A stretch of 52,205 bases of DNA from Succinivibrionaceae bacterium UBA3769 (GTDB lineage Bacteria; Pseudomonadota; Gammaproteobacteria; Enterobacterales; Succinivibrionaceae): the NCBI GenBank assembly GCA_002372325.1, contig DFFT01000161.1, positions 1 to 52,205 of the forward strand, given 5' to 3'. Shown piece after piece: positions 32,280 through 40,968 of the stretch. A model generated the notes under the pieces. That model was not told the DNA's origin. It did not search any database and saw nothing but the letters and a program-made list of their open reading frames with translations. How positions within the stretch are numbered: the first letter of the stretch is position 1; the number at the start of each line of letters is the position of its first letter. Position numbers and translations under genes: made by a program.

Positions 32280-33272
32280 ATGTCAGATACCAATATTCTT
32301 CTTCTTTGCGGCGGAGACGGTTCCGAACACGCCATTTCTCTGGTAAGCGCCTCATATATCAGAGAACAGCTTGAAAAAAGTCCGGATTTCAAGGTAATTC
32401 AGGTAATTGCTCACCGGAATTACTGGGAAACGGAAGACGGCAGCCGCGCCAGTCTGGGAATGGATCAGGTGCTCAGGACGGATCGGGAGGCATTCCGCAT
32501 CGATTACGCGGTGCCGTGCATTCATGGCATTCCCGGAGAAACCGGCGACATCCAGTCATTTCTGGAAATTTCCGGAGTGCCCTATCTGGGCTGTCCCCCG
32601 GAGGGAAGCGCTCTGGCCTTCAACAAAATCAGCGCCAAGCTGTGGTTTGACGCCTCCGGCATTCCCAATACCCCGTTCACATTTATGGACTCCCGGGATC
32701 CGGCAAACCTGAATAAGGCTCATGAATTCTTCCGGAAATACGGCGCCGTGTTTGTAAAGGCGGCATCTCAGGGCTCCTCTGTCGGCTGCTACCGGGTTGA
32801 CCGCGAGGACAGCCTTGACGAATGCATTGCTCATGCTTTCAGCTACAGCAGCTCCGTGCTGGTGGAAAAGTGCCTGAAGCCGCGGGAGCTGGAAACTGCC
32901 GTCTATGAATATCAGGGGCAGCTTATTGTGACAAATCCGGGAGAAATCATTACTCCCAGCAATAACTTCTATACCTTTGAAGAAAAGTACAATCAGGACT
33001 CTCATTCCAGCACCAGAATCACCGCAGATGTCAGTCCGGAAATCCAGCAGGAAATCCGCGGCTATGCCGAAAGAGCCTTCAGACTTCTTAAGCTGAAGGA
33101 TCTTTCCCGCATTGACTTCTTCTATACCGAGGAAGACGGCGTGATTTTGAACGAAATCAATACCTTCCCCGGTATGACTCCCATCTCCATGTTCCCTAAA
33201 ATGCTGGAAAACCATGGCGAACGCATGCAGGATTTTCTGAGAGACCGGGTGCTGACAGCCCTTAAAAAATAG
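32280..33272 (+). CDS. ddl: D-alanine-D-alanine ligase
   Basis: Ddl joins two D-alanines with ATP for the peptidoglycan stem peptide. The 330-residue protein has the N-terminal LLCGGDGSEHAISLVSASY, CIHGIPGETGDIQSFLE, an ATP-grasp core with FVKAASQGSSVGCYRV and LVEKCLKPRELE, and the metal/phosphate site INTFPGMTPISMFPKM. The Phe-Tyr pattern in the omega loop (EEKYNQDS) fits a D-Ala-specific, not D-Lac, ligase. No clear ribosome-binding site precedes the ATG at 32280. It is transcribed alone, outside the usual mur-ftsQAZ cluster. DdlA or DdlB orthology is not resolved. Confidence 0.92.
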   Translation: MSDTNILLLCGGDGSEHAISLVSASYIREQLEKSPDFKVIQVIAHRNYWETEDGSRASLGMDQVLRTDREAFRIDYAVPCIHGIPGETGDIQSFLEISGVPYLGCPPEGSALAFNKISAKLWFDASGIPNTPFTFMDSRDPANLNKAHEFFRKYGAVFVKAASQGSSVGCYRVDREDSLDECIAHAFSYSSSVLVEKCLKPRELETAVYEYQGQLIVTNPGEIITPSNNFYTFEEKYNQDSHSSTRITADVSPEIQQEIRGYAERAFRLLKLKDLSRIDFFYTEEDGVILNEINTFPGMTPISMFPKMLENHGERMQDFLRDRVLTALKK

Positions 33273-33653
33273 GTGCTCTGCCCGTGCTCATAAAGCCCCT
33301 GAGGCTCTCTTCGGGGCTTTTCGCATCTTTGGCTGTTATTCAGACGTTATGTTTCTCGGACTTCTTTACCGTAATCCCTGCCGTAATCCCTGTTCCTGTC
33401 GCAATCCTTATTCGAAAGCAAACCCGCCGCCATCTGCAGATATGAGGATAGCTGATCAGAGGTTCGGATCCGGCCCGCCGGTTCTGTTTATGAAAATGTT
33501 TTCCTGAAGTTGCAGATTTGTGAAACAGGGACACATCCGCGCATACGGTTATCATTAAAACTTGAATGGGCAGGCATTTTCCTTTGACCAATTCTGATAT
33601 AAAGGGAAGGATCAATATCGATCCCTCGGAACAATAATAAAGGAGCTCCAAGT
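33273..33653 (+). other. Intergenic region between ddl and the EAL-domain gene
   Basis: No gene seen in about 380 bases. It holds the ddl terminator (33291-33323), a short direct repeat CGTAATCCCTG (copies at about 33369 and 33380) with a degenerate third copy, and the ribosome-binding site AAAGGAG before 33654. I found no GGDEF-domain remnant upstream of the EAL gene and no good promoter. Confidence 0.5.
33291..33323 (+). terminator. Terminator of ddl
   Basis: AAAGCCCC (33292-33299) pairs with GGGGCTTT (33313-33320), followed by TTCGCATCTTT. Confidence 0.75.
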
Positions 33654-35288
33654 ATGAGAATGTCTCAGGAGCAGATCAGAAACAGTCTGGATCAGGCTCT
33701 TAAAGAAGAGCAGTTCGTAATCTATATTCAACCGCAATACAATCACTCCAACAAAGCTCTTATCGGCGGCGAGGCTCTGGTGCGCTGGTTTCATCCCGAA
33801 CATGGCATGCAGTCTCCGGCAGACTTTATTCCGATATTTGAAGAAACAGGCCAGATTCCCCGTTTGGATCTCTACGTTTTTGAACAGGTCTGCAAATACC
33901 AAAAAAGCTGCATCGACAGGAAGGAGGAATGCTATCCGATATCCTTCAATGTTTCCCGGGAGGATCTGCAGGTTCCGGACTATATCGATTCCATGGAAAG
34001 GATCCGCCAGAAATACGATGTTCCGGTCAGCTTTCTCAGAGTTGAAATTACGGAGTCTTCCGCAGTGGGCAGCATCGACTTTATCGTAGAGCTCGTGGAT
34101 CGTCTGCACCGCTTAGGCTATCTGGTGGAAATGGATGATTTTGGCAGCGGTTACTCCTCGTTAAACGTGCTCAAGGATCTCAAGGTAGACATTATCAAGC
34201 TGGATCTGAAATTTTTTGCCGGCGAGGTCGGGGGACGCGGCGGCATTATCATAAGCTCTGTGGTAAATATGGCCAAATGGCTGAATACCCCGGTAATCGC
34301 CGAAGGGGTGGAAACCAAGGATCAGGCTGATTATATGCTGAGCATCGGCTGCGAGCTCATTCAGGGGTTCTATTACTCCAGGCCGCTGCCCACAGAGGAA
34401 TTTCATAAACTGACCGCCCAGAAGACCTGCCAGAAATCCATTAATCCCAGCCAGTTTATCGAAAATCTGGATACCGGCCGCTTCTGGAATCCGGAATCCC
34501 TGGAAACCCTGATCTTCAGCAATTTTGTGGGAGGGGCCGCCATTCTGCTTTATTCCCTGGACGGCTCCGCCGAGATTTTGCGCATCAACAATAAGTATCT
34601 CCGGGAAATTTCCATGAATCTCACGGAAAAGGATGTGCTCAGCAACGATCCCTGGGGGTACTTTGATGCGGAAAACAAGAGAATTTACCAGAGCACTCTG
34701 GAAAAGGCCATAAAGTCAAAGGACGAGGAGGAATGCGAAACCTGGCGAACCTTTGTATCCGGCTGCTGTTCCCCGGAGAGGCTGTGCATCCTGAGCTCCA
34801 TGCAGCTTATCGGCACTATGGAAAACAAATACCTCTTTTACATCATGATTCGCAATATCACTAAGGAAAAACGGATCTTTAATGAAATCTACGCCAGCGA
34901 TCAGCGCTTCCGGGCCGCCAGCGAACATGAAAACATCTACGCCTGGGAATACTGCATCGCCACCAAGGAAATGCGTCCCTGCTTCCGCTGCATGCGGGAT
35001 CTGGGAGTGCCCGCAGTGGTGGAAAACTATCCGGAACCCCTGATAGATGCCGGCATCTTTCCGCCTGATTACGCGGATATGTACCGCGACTGGATGCGGC
35101 AAATCGATGCGGGAGCGCCCAGCATGGAAGGAGTTATTCCGCTTACCGTAGGCCGGATTCCTTTTCTCATCAGATATACCACCGAGTTTGATGAGAACGG
35201 GAGACCGGTAAAGGCCTTCGGCTCCGCACGGCTTATTGAGACCAAGCTTCCCGAAACTGATCCCGCCGGCGGCAAAAAGGAATCCTGA
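33654..35288 (+). CDS. EAL-domain cyclic-di-GMP phosphodiesterase with C-terminal sensory region
   Basis: The 544-residue protein begins directly with an EAL domain (about 10-255) and has no GGDEF domain or membrane segment, so it should be cytoplasmic. Catalytic residues are all present: E40-A-L, N99 in SFNVS, E131 in VEITESS, D161-D162 in DDFGSGYSSL, K182 in IKLD, E217 in AEGVE, and Q237 in IQGFYYSRPL. It is therefore probably active in c-di-GMP hydrolysis to pGpG. The C-terminal 280 residues look like two PAS-type sensor modules (about 270-420 and 430-535) with unusually many cysteines in the first (SGCCSPERLC). The start has AAAGGAG 8 bases upstream. Sensor ligands are unknown. Confidence 0.88.
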   Translation: MRMSQEQIRNSLDQALKEEQFVIYIQPQYNHSNKALIGGEALVRWFHPEHGMQSPADFIPIFEETGQIPRLDLYVFEQVCKYQKSCIDRKEECYPISFNVSREDLQVPDYIDSMERIRQKYDVPVSFLRVEITESSAVGSIDFIVELVDRLHRLGYLVEMDDFGSGYSSLNVLKDLKVDIIKLDLKFFAGEVGGRGGIIISSVVNMAKWLNTPVIAEGVETKDQADYMLSIGCELIQGFYYSRPLPTEEFHKLTAQKTCQKSINPSQFIENLDTGRFWNPESLETLIFSNFVGGAAILLYSLDGSAEILRINNKYLREISMNLTEKDVLSNDPWGYFDAENKRIYQSTLEKAIKSKDEEECETWRTFVSGCCSPERLCILSSMQLIGTMENKYLFYIMIRNITKEKRIFNEIYASDQRFRAASEHENIYAWEYCIATKEMRPCFRCMRDLGVPAVVENYPEPLIDAGIFPPDYADMYRDWMRQIDAGAPSMEGVIPLTVGRIPFLIRYTTEFDENGRPVKAFGSARLIETKLPETDPAGGKKES

Positions 35289-35312
35289 TTTCCAGAACTG
35301 CCAGATCAAAAG

Positions 35313-35345
35313 CCAAGGCCCGGATTATTCCGGGCCTTCTCTTTA
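35313..35345. terminator. Terminator between the EAL gene and rho
   Basis: A perfect ten-base stem AAGGCCCGGA/TCCGGGCCTT (35315-35324 and 35329-35338), followed by CTCTTT on the plus strand and by GGCTTTT on the minus strand. Confidence 0.8.
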
Positions 35346-35380
35346 AGGGGTTATCTCAGAACTTAAGCGTATTAACAGGA

Positions 35381-36670
35381 TCAGCCTCCCTGCTTCATAG
35401 CCCTGAAAAACTCGTCATTGGTCTTGGTGAGCAGCAGCTTGTCCAGGAGAAATTCCATAGCCTCAGTCTCGCCCATGGAATGCACCACCTTGCGCAGGAT
35501 CCACATCTTCTGCAGCTCCTCCGGAGCGGTAAGAAGCTCCTCGTGCCGGGTGCCGGATCTGGTAATGTCAATAGCGGGGAACACTCTCTTCTCGGCAATC
35601 TTTCTGCTGAGCTGAAGCTCCATATTACCGGTGCCCTTGAACTCCTCGTAAATAACGTCATCCATTTTTGAGCCGGTTTCAATGAGAGCGGTGCCGATAA
35701 TGGTAAGAGAACCGCCTTCCTCCACGTTACGAGCGGCGCCGAATATTCTCTTCGGCCCCTGAAGAGCATTAGCATCAACACCGCCGGTAAGAACCTTTCC
35801 GGATGAAGGAATCACGGTATTAAAGGCCCGGGCCAGTCTGGTAATGGAATCCAGCAGAATAACCACATCCCGCTTATGCTCCACGAGACGTTTAGCTCTT
35901 TCGATTACCATCTCAGACACCTGAATATGTCTCTGGGGCGGTTCATCAAAGGTAGAAGCGATTACTTCGCCATCCACCAGTCTCTTCATCTCAGTAACTT
36001 CTTCAGGACGTTCGTCAATGAGAAGCACAATAAGATGGCATTCCGGGTTATTGGATCTGATGCTCTGCGCAATATTCTGGAGCAGCATGGTTTTACCGGC
36101 CTTAGGAGCTGCCACCACGAGTCCGCGCTGTCCCTTGCCGATGGGGGAGGTCAGATCGATCACCCGGGCGGTCAGATCCTCCTTGGAGCCGTTTCCTCTT
36201 TCAAGCCGCATTCTCTCATTGGGATGCAGCGGCGTCAGGTTCTCAAAAAGTATTTTGTTACGCGAGCTTTCCGGAGGATCGGAATTAACCTCTTCAACTC
36301 TGGTAAGGGCGAAATACTTTTCGTTTTCGCCTCGGGGCGGGCGAATGCGGCCCTTGATGGAATCCCCGGTATGAAGATTAAGGTGCGCAATCTGAGTAGA
36401 GGACACATAGATGTCATCCGGTCCCGGAAGATAGGAGCACTCCGGGCTTCTGAGAAAACCGTAGCAGCGGCTGTTTATATTACCGTTGGAATCAGGAATA
36501 ATCTGAAGAACACCCTCGCCAAAAATATCATCGCCGCCCTTGGCCTGGCTTTTAAGAATGTTATAAATGATATCCTTGCGGGTCATGCGACCGACATTGG
36601 TTAATCCGAGCTCTTCGGCCTTGGTCACAAGCTCGGGAGTTTGCATGTTTTTAAGATCTGTTAGGTTCAT
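35381..36670 (-). CDS. rho: Transcription termination factor Rho
   Basis: Rho is the hexameric RNA helicase that ends transcription of untranslated RNA. The 429-residue protein (E. coli 419) has an N-terminal helical part (MNLTDLKNMQTPELVTKAEEL), the cold-shock-like RNA-binding domain (YGFLRSPECSYLPGPDDIYVS), Walker A APKAGKTMLL, Walker B VVILLDSITRLARA, the Q-loop VLTGGVDANAL and R-loop KGTGNMELQLSRK. About eight extra residues (around SNGNINSR, 69-76) lengthen the entry to the RNA-binding domain. No Shine-Dalgarno sequence is visible before the ATG at 36670. In E. coli rho follows trxA; here ddl and others intervene. Confidence 0.97.
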   Translation of the reverse strand: MNLTDLKNMQTPELVTKAEELGLTNVGRMTRKDIIYNILKSQAKGGDDIFGEGVLQIIPDSNGNINSRCYGFLRSPECSYLPGPDDIYVSSTQIAHLNLHTGDSIKGRIRPPRGENEKYFALTRVEEVNSDPPESSRNKILFENLTPLHPNERMRLERGNGSKEDLTARVIDLTSPIGKGQRGLVVAAPKAGKTMLLQNIAQSIRSNNPECHLIVLLIDERPEEVTEMKRLVDGEVIASTFDEPPQRHIQVSEMVIERAKRLVEHKRDVVILLDSITRLARAFNTVIPSSGKVLTGGVDANALQGPKRIFGAARNVEEGGSLTIIGTALIETGSKMDDVIYEEFKGTGNMELQLSRKIAEKRVFPAIDITRSGTRHEELLTAPEELQKMWILRKVVHSMGETEAMEFLLDKLLLTKTNDEFFRAMKQGG

Positions 36671-36892
36671 AAGACGAATTGAGTGCGAAGACGCATATCA
36701 CCCGGAGAAAAAGATCGGGTCAGACTGCGGAAAAATTAAAGAAAGATTACAATGAAACAAAGGTCATGCGACCTTGTGGCGTTAAGGGTATCACCCCCGG
36801 CGGCTTTTGTCTAGTAAAATTTGAGATCCGTCTCAATATTCAGAGTCAGTCCCTGTGCGCAGCACAACGGCCCGGCGGTGAAGATTTCCGGA

Positions 36893-38995
36893 TCAGGCAT
36901 CAAGGAAGTCCAGATCCGTGTCGAGGCAGCTTTGATCAAGCTCTTCCACAAAACTGCTGGGGCCGGTGTTATATTTCCCATAGTAGGACATCCGGGTCTC
37001 GGCATATGACAGGAAAAGAAGCTCCTTGGCTCTTGTAATGGCAACGTAGGCCAGCCGGCGCTCCTCTTCAAGACGCTCAGTCTCTTTTTCAAAGCTGCTG
37101 TACCGCTCCAACGGCAGCAATCCCTGTTCAAAACCGGCAATTATCACCGCCCCGAATTCCAGTCCTTTGGAACAATGAATAGTCATCAGATTGACAGCGT
37201 GGTTTTCTTCGCTTTTGAGAAGCTCCGAGCTGGGCATAAGAGCGGCAGAAGCTAAATATATCTGAATAAAATCTCTTAATGAGTATTTATTATCGCTGTT
37301 ATCTGCATCATCTTCTTCATCTGATTCCGGTTCCGCCATTCCCTGATCCTCAATCCCCTGATCCTCAACTTCCAGATAATCACGGTTGGCAATATCTGAT
37401 ATCAGCTCATCAAGATTGCCCGTGCGGTCAATGCTTCTGTCGGCTTCCTCCTTGGCGGTCTTTTCCTGATAATAATCACGAAGACCGCTGTCAGTAATCA
37501 CGCTTTTCAGAAATGCGGCGATATCCTCGCTCTTGCCGGGAATTTCCTCAAGACGGGCGGCAAACCCCTTAATCAGCGCAATAAAATCCTTAAGAGGCCG
37601 GGCTTTGTTTTTGGTGACATACATTTCGGCAGCCCGAAACATGCTTACGCCGAACTCATGATGCAGCGCTTCAATTTTGCTCAGGGTAACCTTGCCGATT
37701 TTACGGGCGGGAACATTGACGATTCTGCTGAATGAAATATTATCCTCAGGATTGATTATCAGCCGGAGATAAGCCAGGGCATTTTTGACCTCCTCCCGGT
37801 CATAAAAGCGGGCGCCGCCATAAATGTTATATTCTATGCCATATGCAACCAGCTCCTTTTCAATGAGGCGAGACTGCGCGTTGGTGCGGTAGAGAACGGC
37901 AATATCCGAGGGATCCCGGCCCAGATTGTCCACGAGTTTTCTGATGGTTTTGGCGATTTCCTCAGCTTCGTCGTTGTTATCATAGGATTCCAAAAGCTTG
38001 ACCATGGTGGCATCCGGGTTATGAGTAATCAGATTCTTTTCCGCCAGGTGCTTGGTATTATTCTTTATCAGACTGTTGGCATTGCTCAGAATAGCCTTGG
38101 TGGAACGGTAATTCTGCACCAGCTTGATCATTTTTACCGGGGCAAACTCCTTCTGAAAATAAAACATATTCTCCACAGCCGCGCCGCGCCAGCCATAAAT
38201 AGACTGATCATCATCTCCCACTATAAGAACATTAGCCGGCTTCTTTTCGGGATCCAGGTTTTCCGCGCCGCTTATCAGCTTCAGCCAGCGATACTGCAGG
38301 CTGTTGGTATCCTGAAACTCGTCCACCAGAATTTCCTGAAATTTCATCCGGATATACTGTCTTACCCGCGGCTGATTCTCAATAAGCTCGCAGGTTCTGA
38401 GAATAAGCTCCTCAAAATCCGCCTGATCGCTTTTATCGCATCGGTTCTGATACTGGGCATAAACATCATAAAAGCTGGGCAGAATACTCTCACCCTCCAT
38501 GCCGGGACGATTTCCCCGCGCCTTTTCATCCATGATTTTCTGAAGATAGTTACGGGCATTGTATTTGACATTGTTAACCCAGACCTCTGCCGGCAGGTTC
38601 AGTTCCTCCATCACCTTCTTAACCACAGACAGCTGATCGGCAGTATCAATAATGGTGAAATTTCTGGTGAGTCCGGCTTCCGCGGCAAAATTTCTGAGTA
38701 TATGAGAGGATGCCGTATGAAAGGTATAAGCCCAAAGCCGACGGGAGCTGTGCTCTCCCAGAATAAGAGCCAAACGATCCCTCATTTCCCGAGCGGCTTT
38801 ATTGGTAAAGGTCACTGCCAATATACGGTTTGCATCCACCCCGCAGTGTTCCACCAAATAGGCAATTCGGGAAACCAGTACCCGTGTTTTCCCGGTGCCG
38901 GCTCCTGCCAGCACCAGAATATTCTGCCGCGGCGCTGTTACAGCTTCCTTCTGTTCCTCGTTTAACCCGGCGGTAATCTGATCAGAATCTTTCAT
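36893..38995 (-). CDS. uvrD: UvrD/Rep-type superfamily 1A DNA helicase
   Basis: A 700-residue 3'-5' helicase. Motifs: LNEEQKEAVTAPRQNILVLAGAGTGKTRVLV (Q motif and Walker A), AVTFTNKAAREMRDR, LVDEFQDTNSLQYRW, VGDDDQSIYGWRGAAVENM, LVQNYRSTKAIL, LMTIHCSKGLEFGAVI and RRLAYVAITRAKELLFLSYAETR. It lies next to yigB and xerC as in E. coli, and several blocks read as UvrD, not Rep. Compared with UvrD (720) it has an Asp/Glu-rich insert (VEDQGIEDQGMAEPESDEEDD, with a tandem VEDQG-like repeat) and stops right after PSSFVEELD plus 14 residues. The C-terminal Tudor-like domain is missing. I start at 38995, where ACAGGA is well spaced; 39013 is an alternative. Confidence 0.93.
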   Translation of the reverse strand: MKDSDQITAGLNEEQKEAVTAPRQNILVLAGAGTGKTRVLVSRIAYLVEHCGVDANRILAVTFTNKAAREMRDRLALILGEHSSRRLWAYTFHTASSHILRNFAAEAGLTRNFTIIDTADQLSVVKKVMEELNLPAEVWVNNVKYNARNYLQKIMDEKARGNRPGMEGESILPSFYDVYAQYQNRCDKSDQADFEELILRTCELIENQPRVRQYIRMKFQEILVDEFQDTNSLQYRWLKLISGAENLDPEKKPANVLIVGDDDQSIYGWRGAAVENMFYFQKEFAPVKMIKLVQNYRSTKAILSNANSLIKNNTKHLAEKNLITHNPDATMVKLLESYDNNDEAEEIAKTIRKLVDNLGRDPSDIAVLYRTNAQSRLIEKELVAYGIEYNIYGGARFYDREEVKNALAYLRLIINPEDNISFSRIVNVPARKIGKVTLSKIEALHHEFGVSMFRAAEMYVTKNKARPLKDFIALIKGFAARLEEIPGKSEDIAAFLKSVITDSGLRDYYQEKTAKEEADRSIDRTGNLDELISDIANRDYLEVEDQGIEDQGMAEPESDEEDDADNSDNKYSLRDFIQIYLASAALMPSSELLKSEENHAVNLMTIHCSKGLEFGAVIIAGFEQGLLPLERYSSFEKETERLEEERRLAYVAITRAKELLFLSYAETRMSYYGKYNTGPSSFVEELDQSCLDTDLDFLDA

Positions 38996-39061
38996 TTTGG
39001 ACATTCCTGTCATTTAAGAACCAACTGAAAAAACAGCCTGCATCTGCTGTTTTCCGGAAAT

Positions 39062-39077
39062 TGTTCCACGTGGAACA
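39062..39077. promoter_or_regulatory. parS site, copy 1
   Basis: TGTTCCACGTGGAACA is a perfect 16-base palindrome. It fits the chromosomal parS consensus bound by ParB (TGTTnCACGTGnAACA) and equals the core of known Pseudomonas parS sites. It sits in the gap between uvrD and yigB. Confidence 0.9.
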
Positions 39078-39106
39078 TTATGAAAAAAAAAACGGACAAC
39101 ACTGGT

Positions 39107-39122
39107 GTATTCCCGTGAAACA
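39107..39122. promoter_or_regulatory. Degenerate parS-like site
   Basis: The sequence ending CCCGTGAAACA contains a perfect half-site (CGTGAAACA) of the alternative parS consensus TGTTTCACGTGAAACA; the other half is diverged and shifted, within a larger GGTGT...ACACC inverted repeat. It lies between the two perfect palindromes. Confidence 0.45.
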
Positions 39123-39128
39123 CCATAT

Positions 39129-39144
39129 TGTTCCACGTGGAACA
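39129..39144. promoter_or_regulatory. parS site, copy 2
   Basis: A second identical copy of the perfect palindrome TGTTCCACGTGGAACA, 67 bases centre-to-centre from the first. Confidence 0.9.
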
Positions 39145-39192
39145 TTTTGCTATAACCGGTTACATGATTAGCTCCGGAACCGTTCGGCAAAA

Positions 39193-39903
39193 TTATAGCA
39201 GTAAATCAATAAGCTCCCGAATATGGGAAATCATAACATGAGGGAGAGCTCTGAGCTCTCTTTCCGTTTTCCGGTACTGCGTCTGCCAGCAAACCTGACA
39301 GCCGAAACGCAGAGCTCCTGAGATGTCATTCAGGGGATCATCGCCGACAAACAGCAATTCCCGGGGAGAAATTCCGTAGTAACCGGCAGCCATCAGGAAC
39401 AAATCCCCGGCCGGCTTCGGAGAAAAACCTGACACCGGTCGCCAGATATGTTCAAAGACAGGGGCAAGACGCGTTCTTTTCATATCGGCATTGCCGTTGG
39501 ACAATGCTGCCATGGGATAATGCCGGCGCAGAGCATTCAGAGTTTCCAGCGTATCATCCGGTATTTCTATCCGAGAACGCACTCTGATAAATTCCTCGGT
39601 AACGCCGTGGGCCAGAACACCGGCCTTATCCCGGGGATAACCGAAATCCAAAAGGATCTTTCGGTAAGCGAAATACCGCACCATGGAAACATCCGCCGCC
39701 AGCTCCGGACACTCTCTTATAACAGCCGCTTTGGTTTCAGCGTACTCTTCCGGAGACAAAGTCCTGCCGCCGAGATAATGTCTCCCGGCAAACTCCCTGA
39801 TATATCTTTCGGCAGCAGCTATCGGAACCGTATTGTCGTAGAGGGTATCATCAAGATCAAAGCATATCGCCCGAGGTCTTGTGAAGGATTTAAAGAAAAT
39901 CAC
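39193..39903 (-). CDS. yigB: HAD-family phosphatase YigB
   Basis: A 236-residue HAD hydrolase. Motifs: FDLDDTLYDN (nucleophile Asp), SNGNAD (motif II), KPAGDLF (motif III Lys) and FVGDDPLNDISGA (motif IV). E. coli YigB dephosphorylates 5-amino-6-(5-phosphoribitylamino)uracil in riboflavin synthesis and other small phosphates. It starts with GTG overlapping the xerC stop by four bases (GTGA), so translation is coupled; the order xerC-yigB-uvrD matches E. coli. Confidence 0.92.
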   Translation of the reverse strand: MIFFKSFTRPRAICFDLDDTLYDNTVPIAAAERYIREFAGRHYLGGRTLSPEEYAETKAAVIRECPELAADVSMVRYFAYRKILLDFGYPRDKAGVLAHGVTEEFIRVRSRIEIPDDTLETLNALRRHYPMAALSNGNADMKRTRLAPVFEHIWRPVSGFSPKPAGDLFLMAAGYYGISPRELLFVGDDPLNDISGALRFGCQVCWQTQYRKTERELRALPHVMISHIRELIDLLL

Positions 39904-40895
39904 TTTGTCCCGTCTTCTTCGCTGTTCAGGTTATCCCCATGATTTTTGCCGCTCTTCAGCGCCAGGGGATGATGATTGTCATACACCTTTTTAAGATCTC
40001 CGATGTCCAAATGGAGATAAACACCGGTAGTATTAGTTGAAGCATGCCCCATCAGTTCCTGAATGACCTTAATATCCGCTCCGCCCCGAAGCATTTCCGT
40101 GGCAAAGGAATGTCTGAGCTTGTGAGGATGAACCTGCACCGGCAGAGAATTTTCCAGTCCTTTCTTCTTTATCATGATCTGCACCGCCCTGGTGGTCAGC
40201 GGATTGCCGTACCTGTTAATAAAGACATTGGAGCACAAAGGTTCATAGGTATCTCTGACATGGTACCATCTCGTAAGGGCTCGGATCCCGTAATCGCCGC
40301 AGGGAACATACCGCTCCTTGTTACCTTTTCCCACCACATGCAGCATGCCGTGTTCCAGATCCACATCCTCCAATGTCAGCGAAACCGCCTCTGCCACCCG
40401 TAAACCGCTGGAAAACAAAAGCTCGATAATGGCATTGTCCCGGTAATCCCGCGGCTCCGGATTCGGCGGCAGCTTTATCAGTTCACTGAACTGATCCTCA
40501 GTAAGGTATTCCGGAAGCTTGGGCTGAAATTTCGGTGATTCTATATTTAACATAAAATCATTGCTGATCCGTCCTTTGCTGCGCAGGAATTTATGAAAGC
40601 TTCTTAAAACGCTCAGAAAATGAGCCTTGGATCTGCCGGACATGCGCTTGGACGGATCATTAAGATTTTCCAGCGCACGAAGAATTTTGCGGATGTTTAC
40701 CGGAGTGACATCTTCCCAGGATCTGATTTCCGGATAGAAATTATAGAGCTCATATACCGCTCTTTTAAGGGTAAGCCGGTATGATTCCACTGTTTTTTCG
40801 CTGTAATTGCGTTCCAGAATCAGATATTCCAGAAAATCAGCTACCGGAGGAAAAAGAGAATTCTCCTGAAAAGAAAAACCATCATCGGATGTCAT
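39900..40895 (-). CDS. xerC: Site-specific tyrosine recombinase XerC
   Basis: XerC with XerD resolves chromosome dimers at dif. The 331-residue protein has an N-terminal SAM-like core-binding domain (about 15-125) and a catalytic domain with Arg in SSGLRVAEAVSL, Lys in GKGNKERYVP, HKLRHSFATEML, MGHAST and the nucleophile Tyr in TTGVYLHLDI. I start at 40895 (MTSDDGF), with GGAG 9 bases upstream; ATG 40904 is too close to that site, and the open frame further upstream runs into dapF. It is about 30 residues longer than E. coli XerC (298), mostly as a polar C-terminal tail. It is coupled to yigB. Confidence 0.94.
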   Translation of the reverse strand: MTSDDGFSFQENSLFPPVADFLEYLILERNYSEKTVESYRLTLKRAVYELYNFYPEIRSWEDVTPVNIRKILRALENLNDPSKRMSGRSKAHFLSVLRSFHKFLRSKGRISNDFMLNIESPKFQPKLPEYLTEDQFSELIKLPPNPEPRDYRDNAIIELLFSSGLRVAEAVSLTLEDVDLEHGMLHVVGKGNKERYVPCGDYGIRALTRWYHVRDTYEPLCSNVFINRYGNPLTTRAVQIMIKKKGLENSLPVQVHPHKLRHSFATEMLRGGADIKVIQELMGHASTNTTGVYLHLDIGDLKKVYDNHHPLALKSGKNHGDNLNSEEDGTK

Positions 40896-40968
40896 TTGGT
40901 CCATCTCCGAAATTTTCCGCAGCAGAACCTGCAAAAAGAACACCAACGTAAGGCACTGGCTGCAAGCG

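Noticed and set aside
33580..33602. A sigma-54-like or TTGACC/TATAAA promoter before the EAL gene
   Set aside because: The GG/GC doublets and spacing do not fit sigma-54, and the TTGACC to TATAAA spacer is only about 8 bases.
39062..39144. The palindromes as a dif/XerCD or LexA site
   Set aside because: The sequence lacks the XerC/XerD arm pattern and the CTG-N10-CAG LexA pattern, whereas it matches parS exactly.
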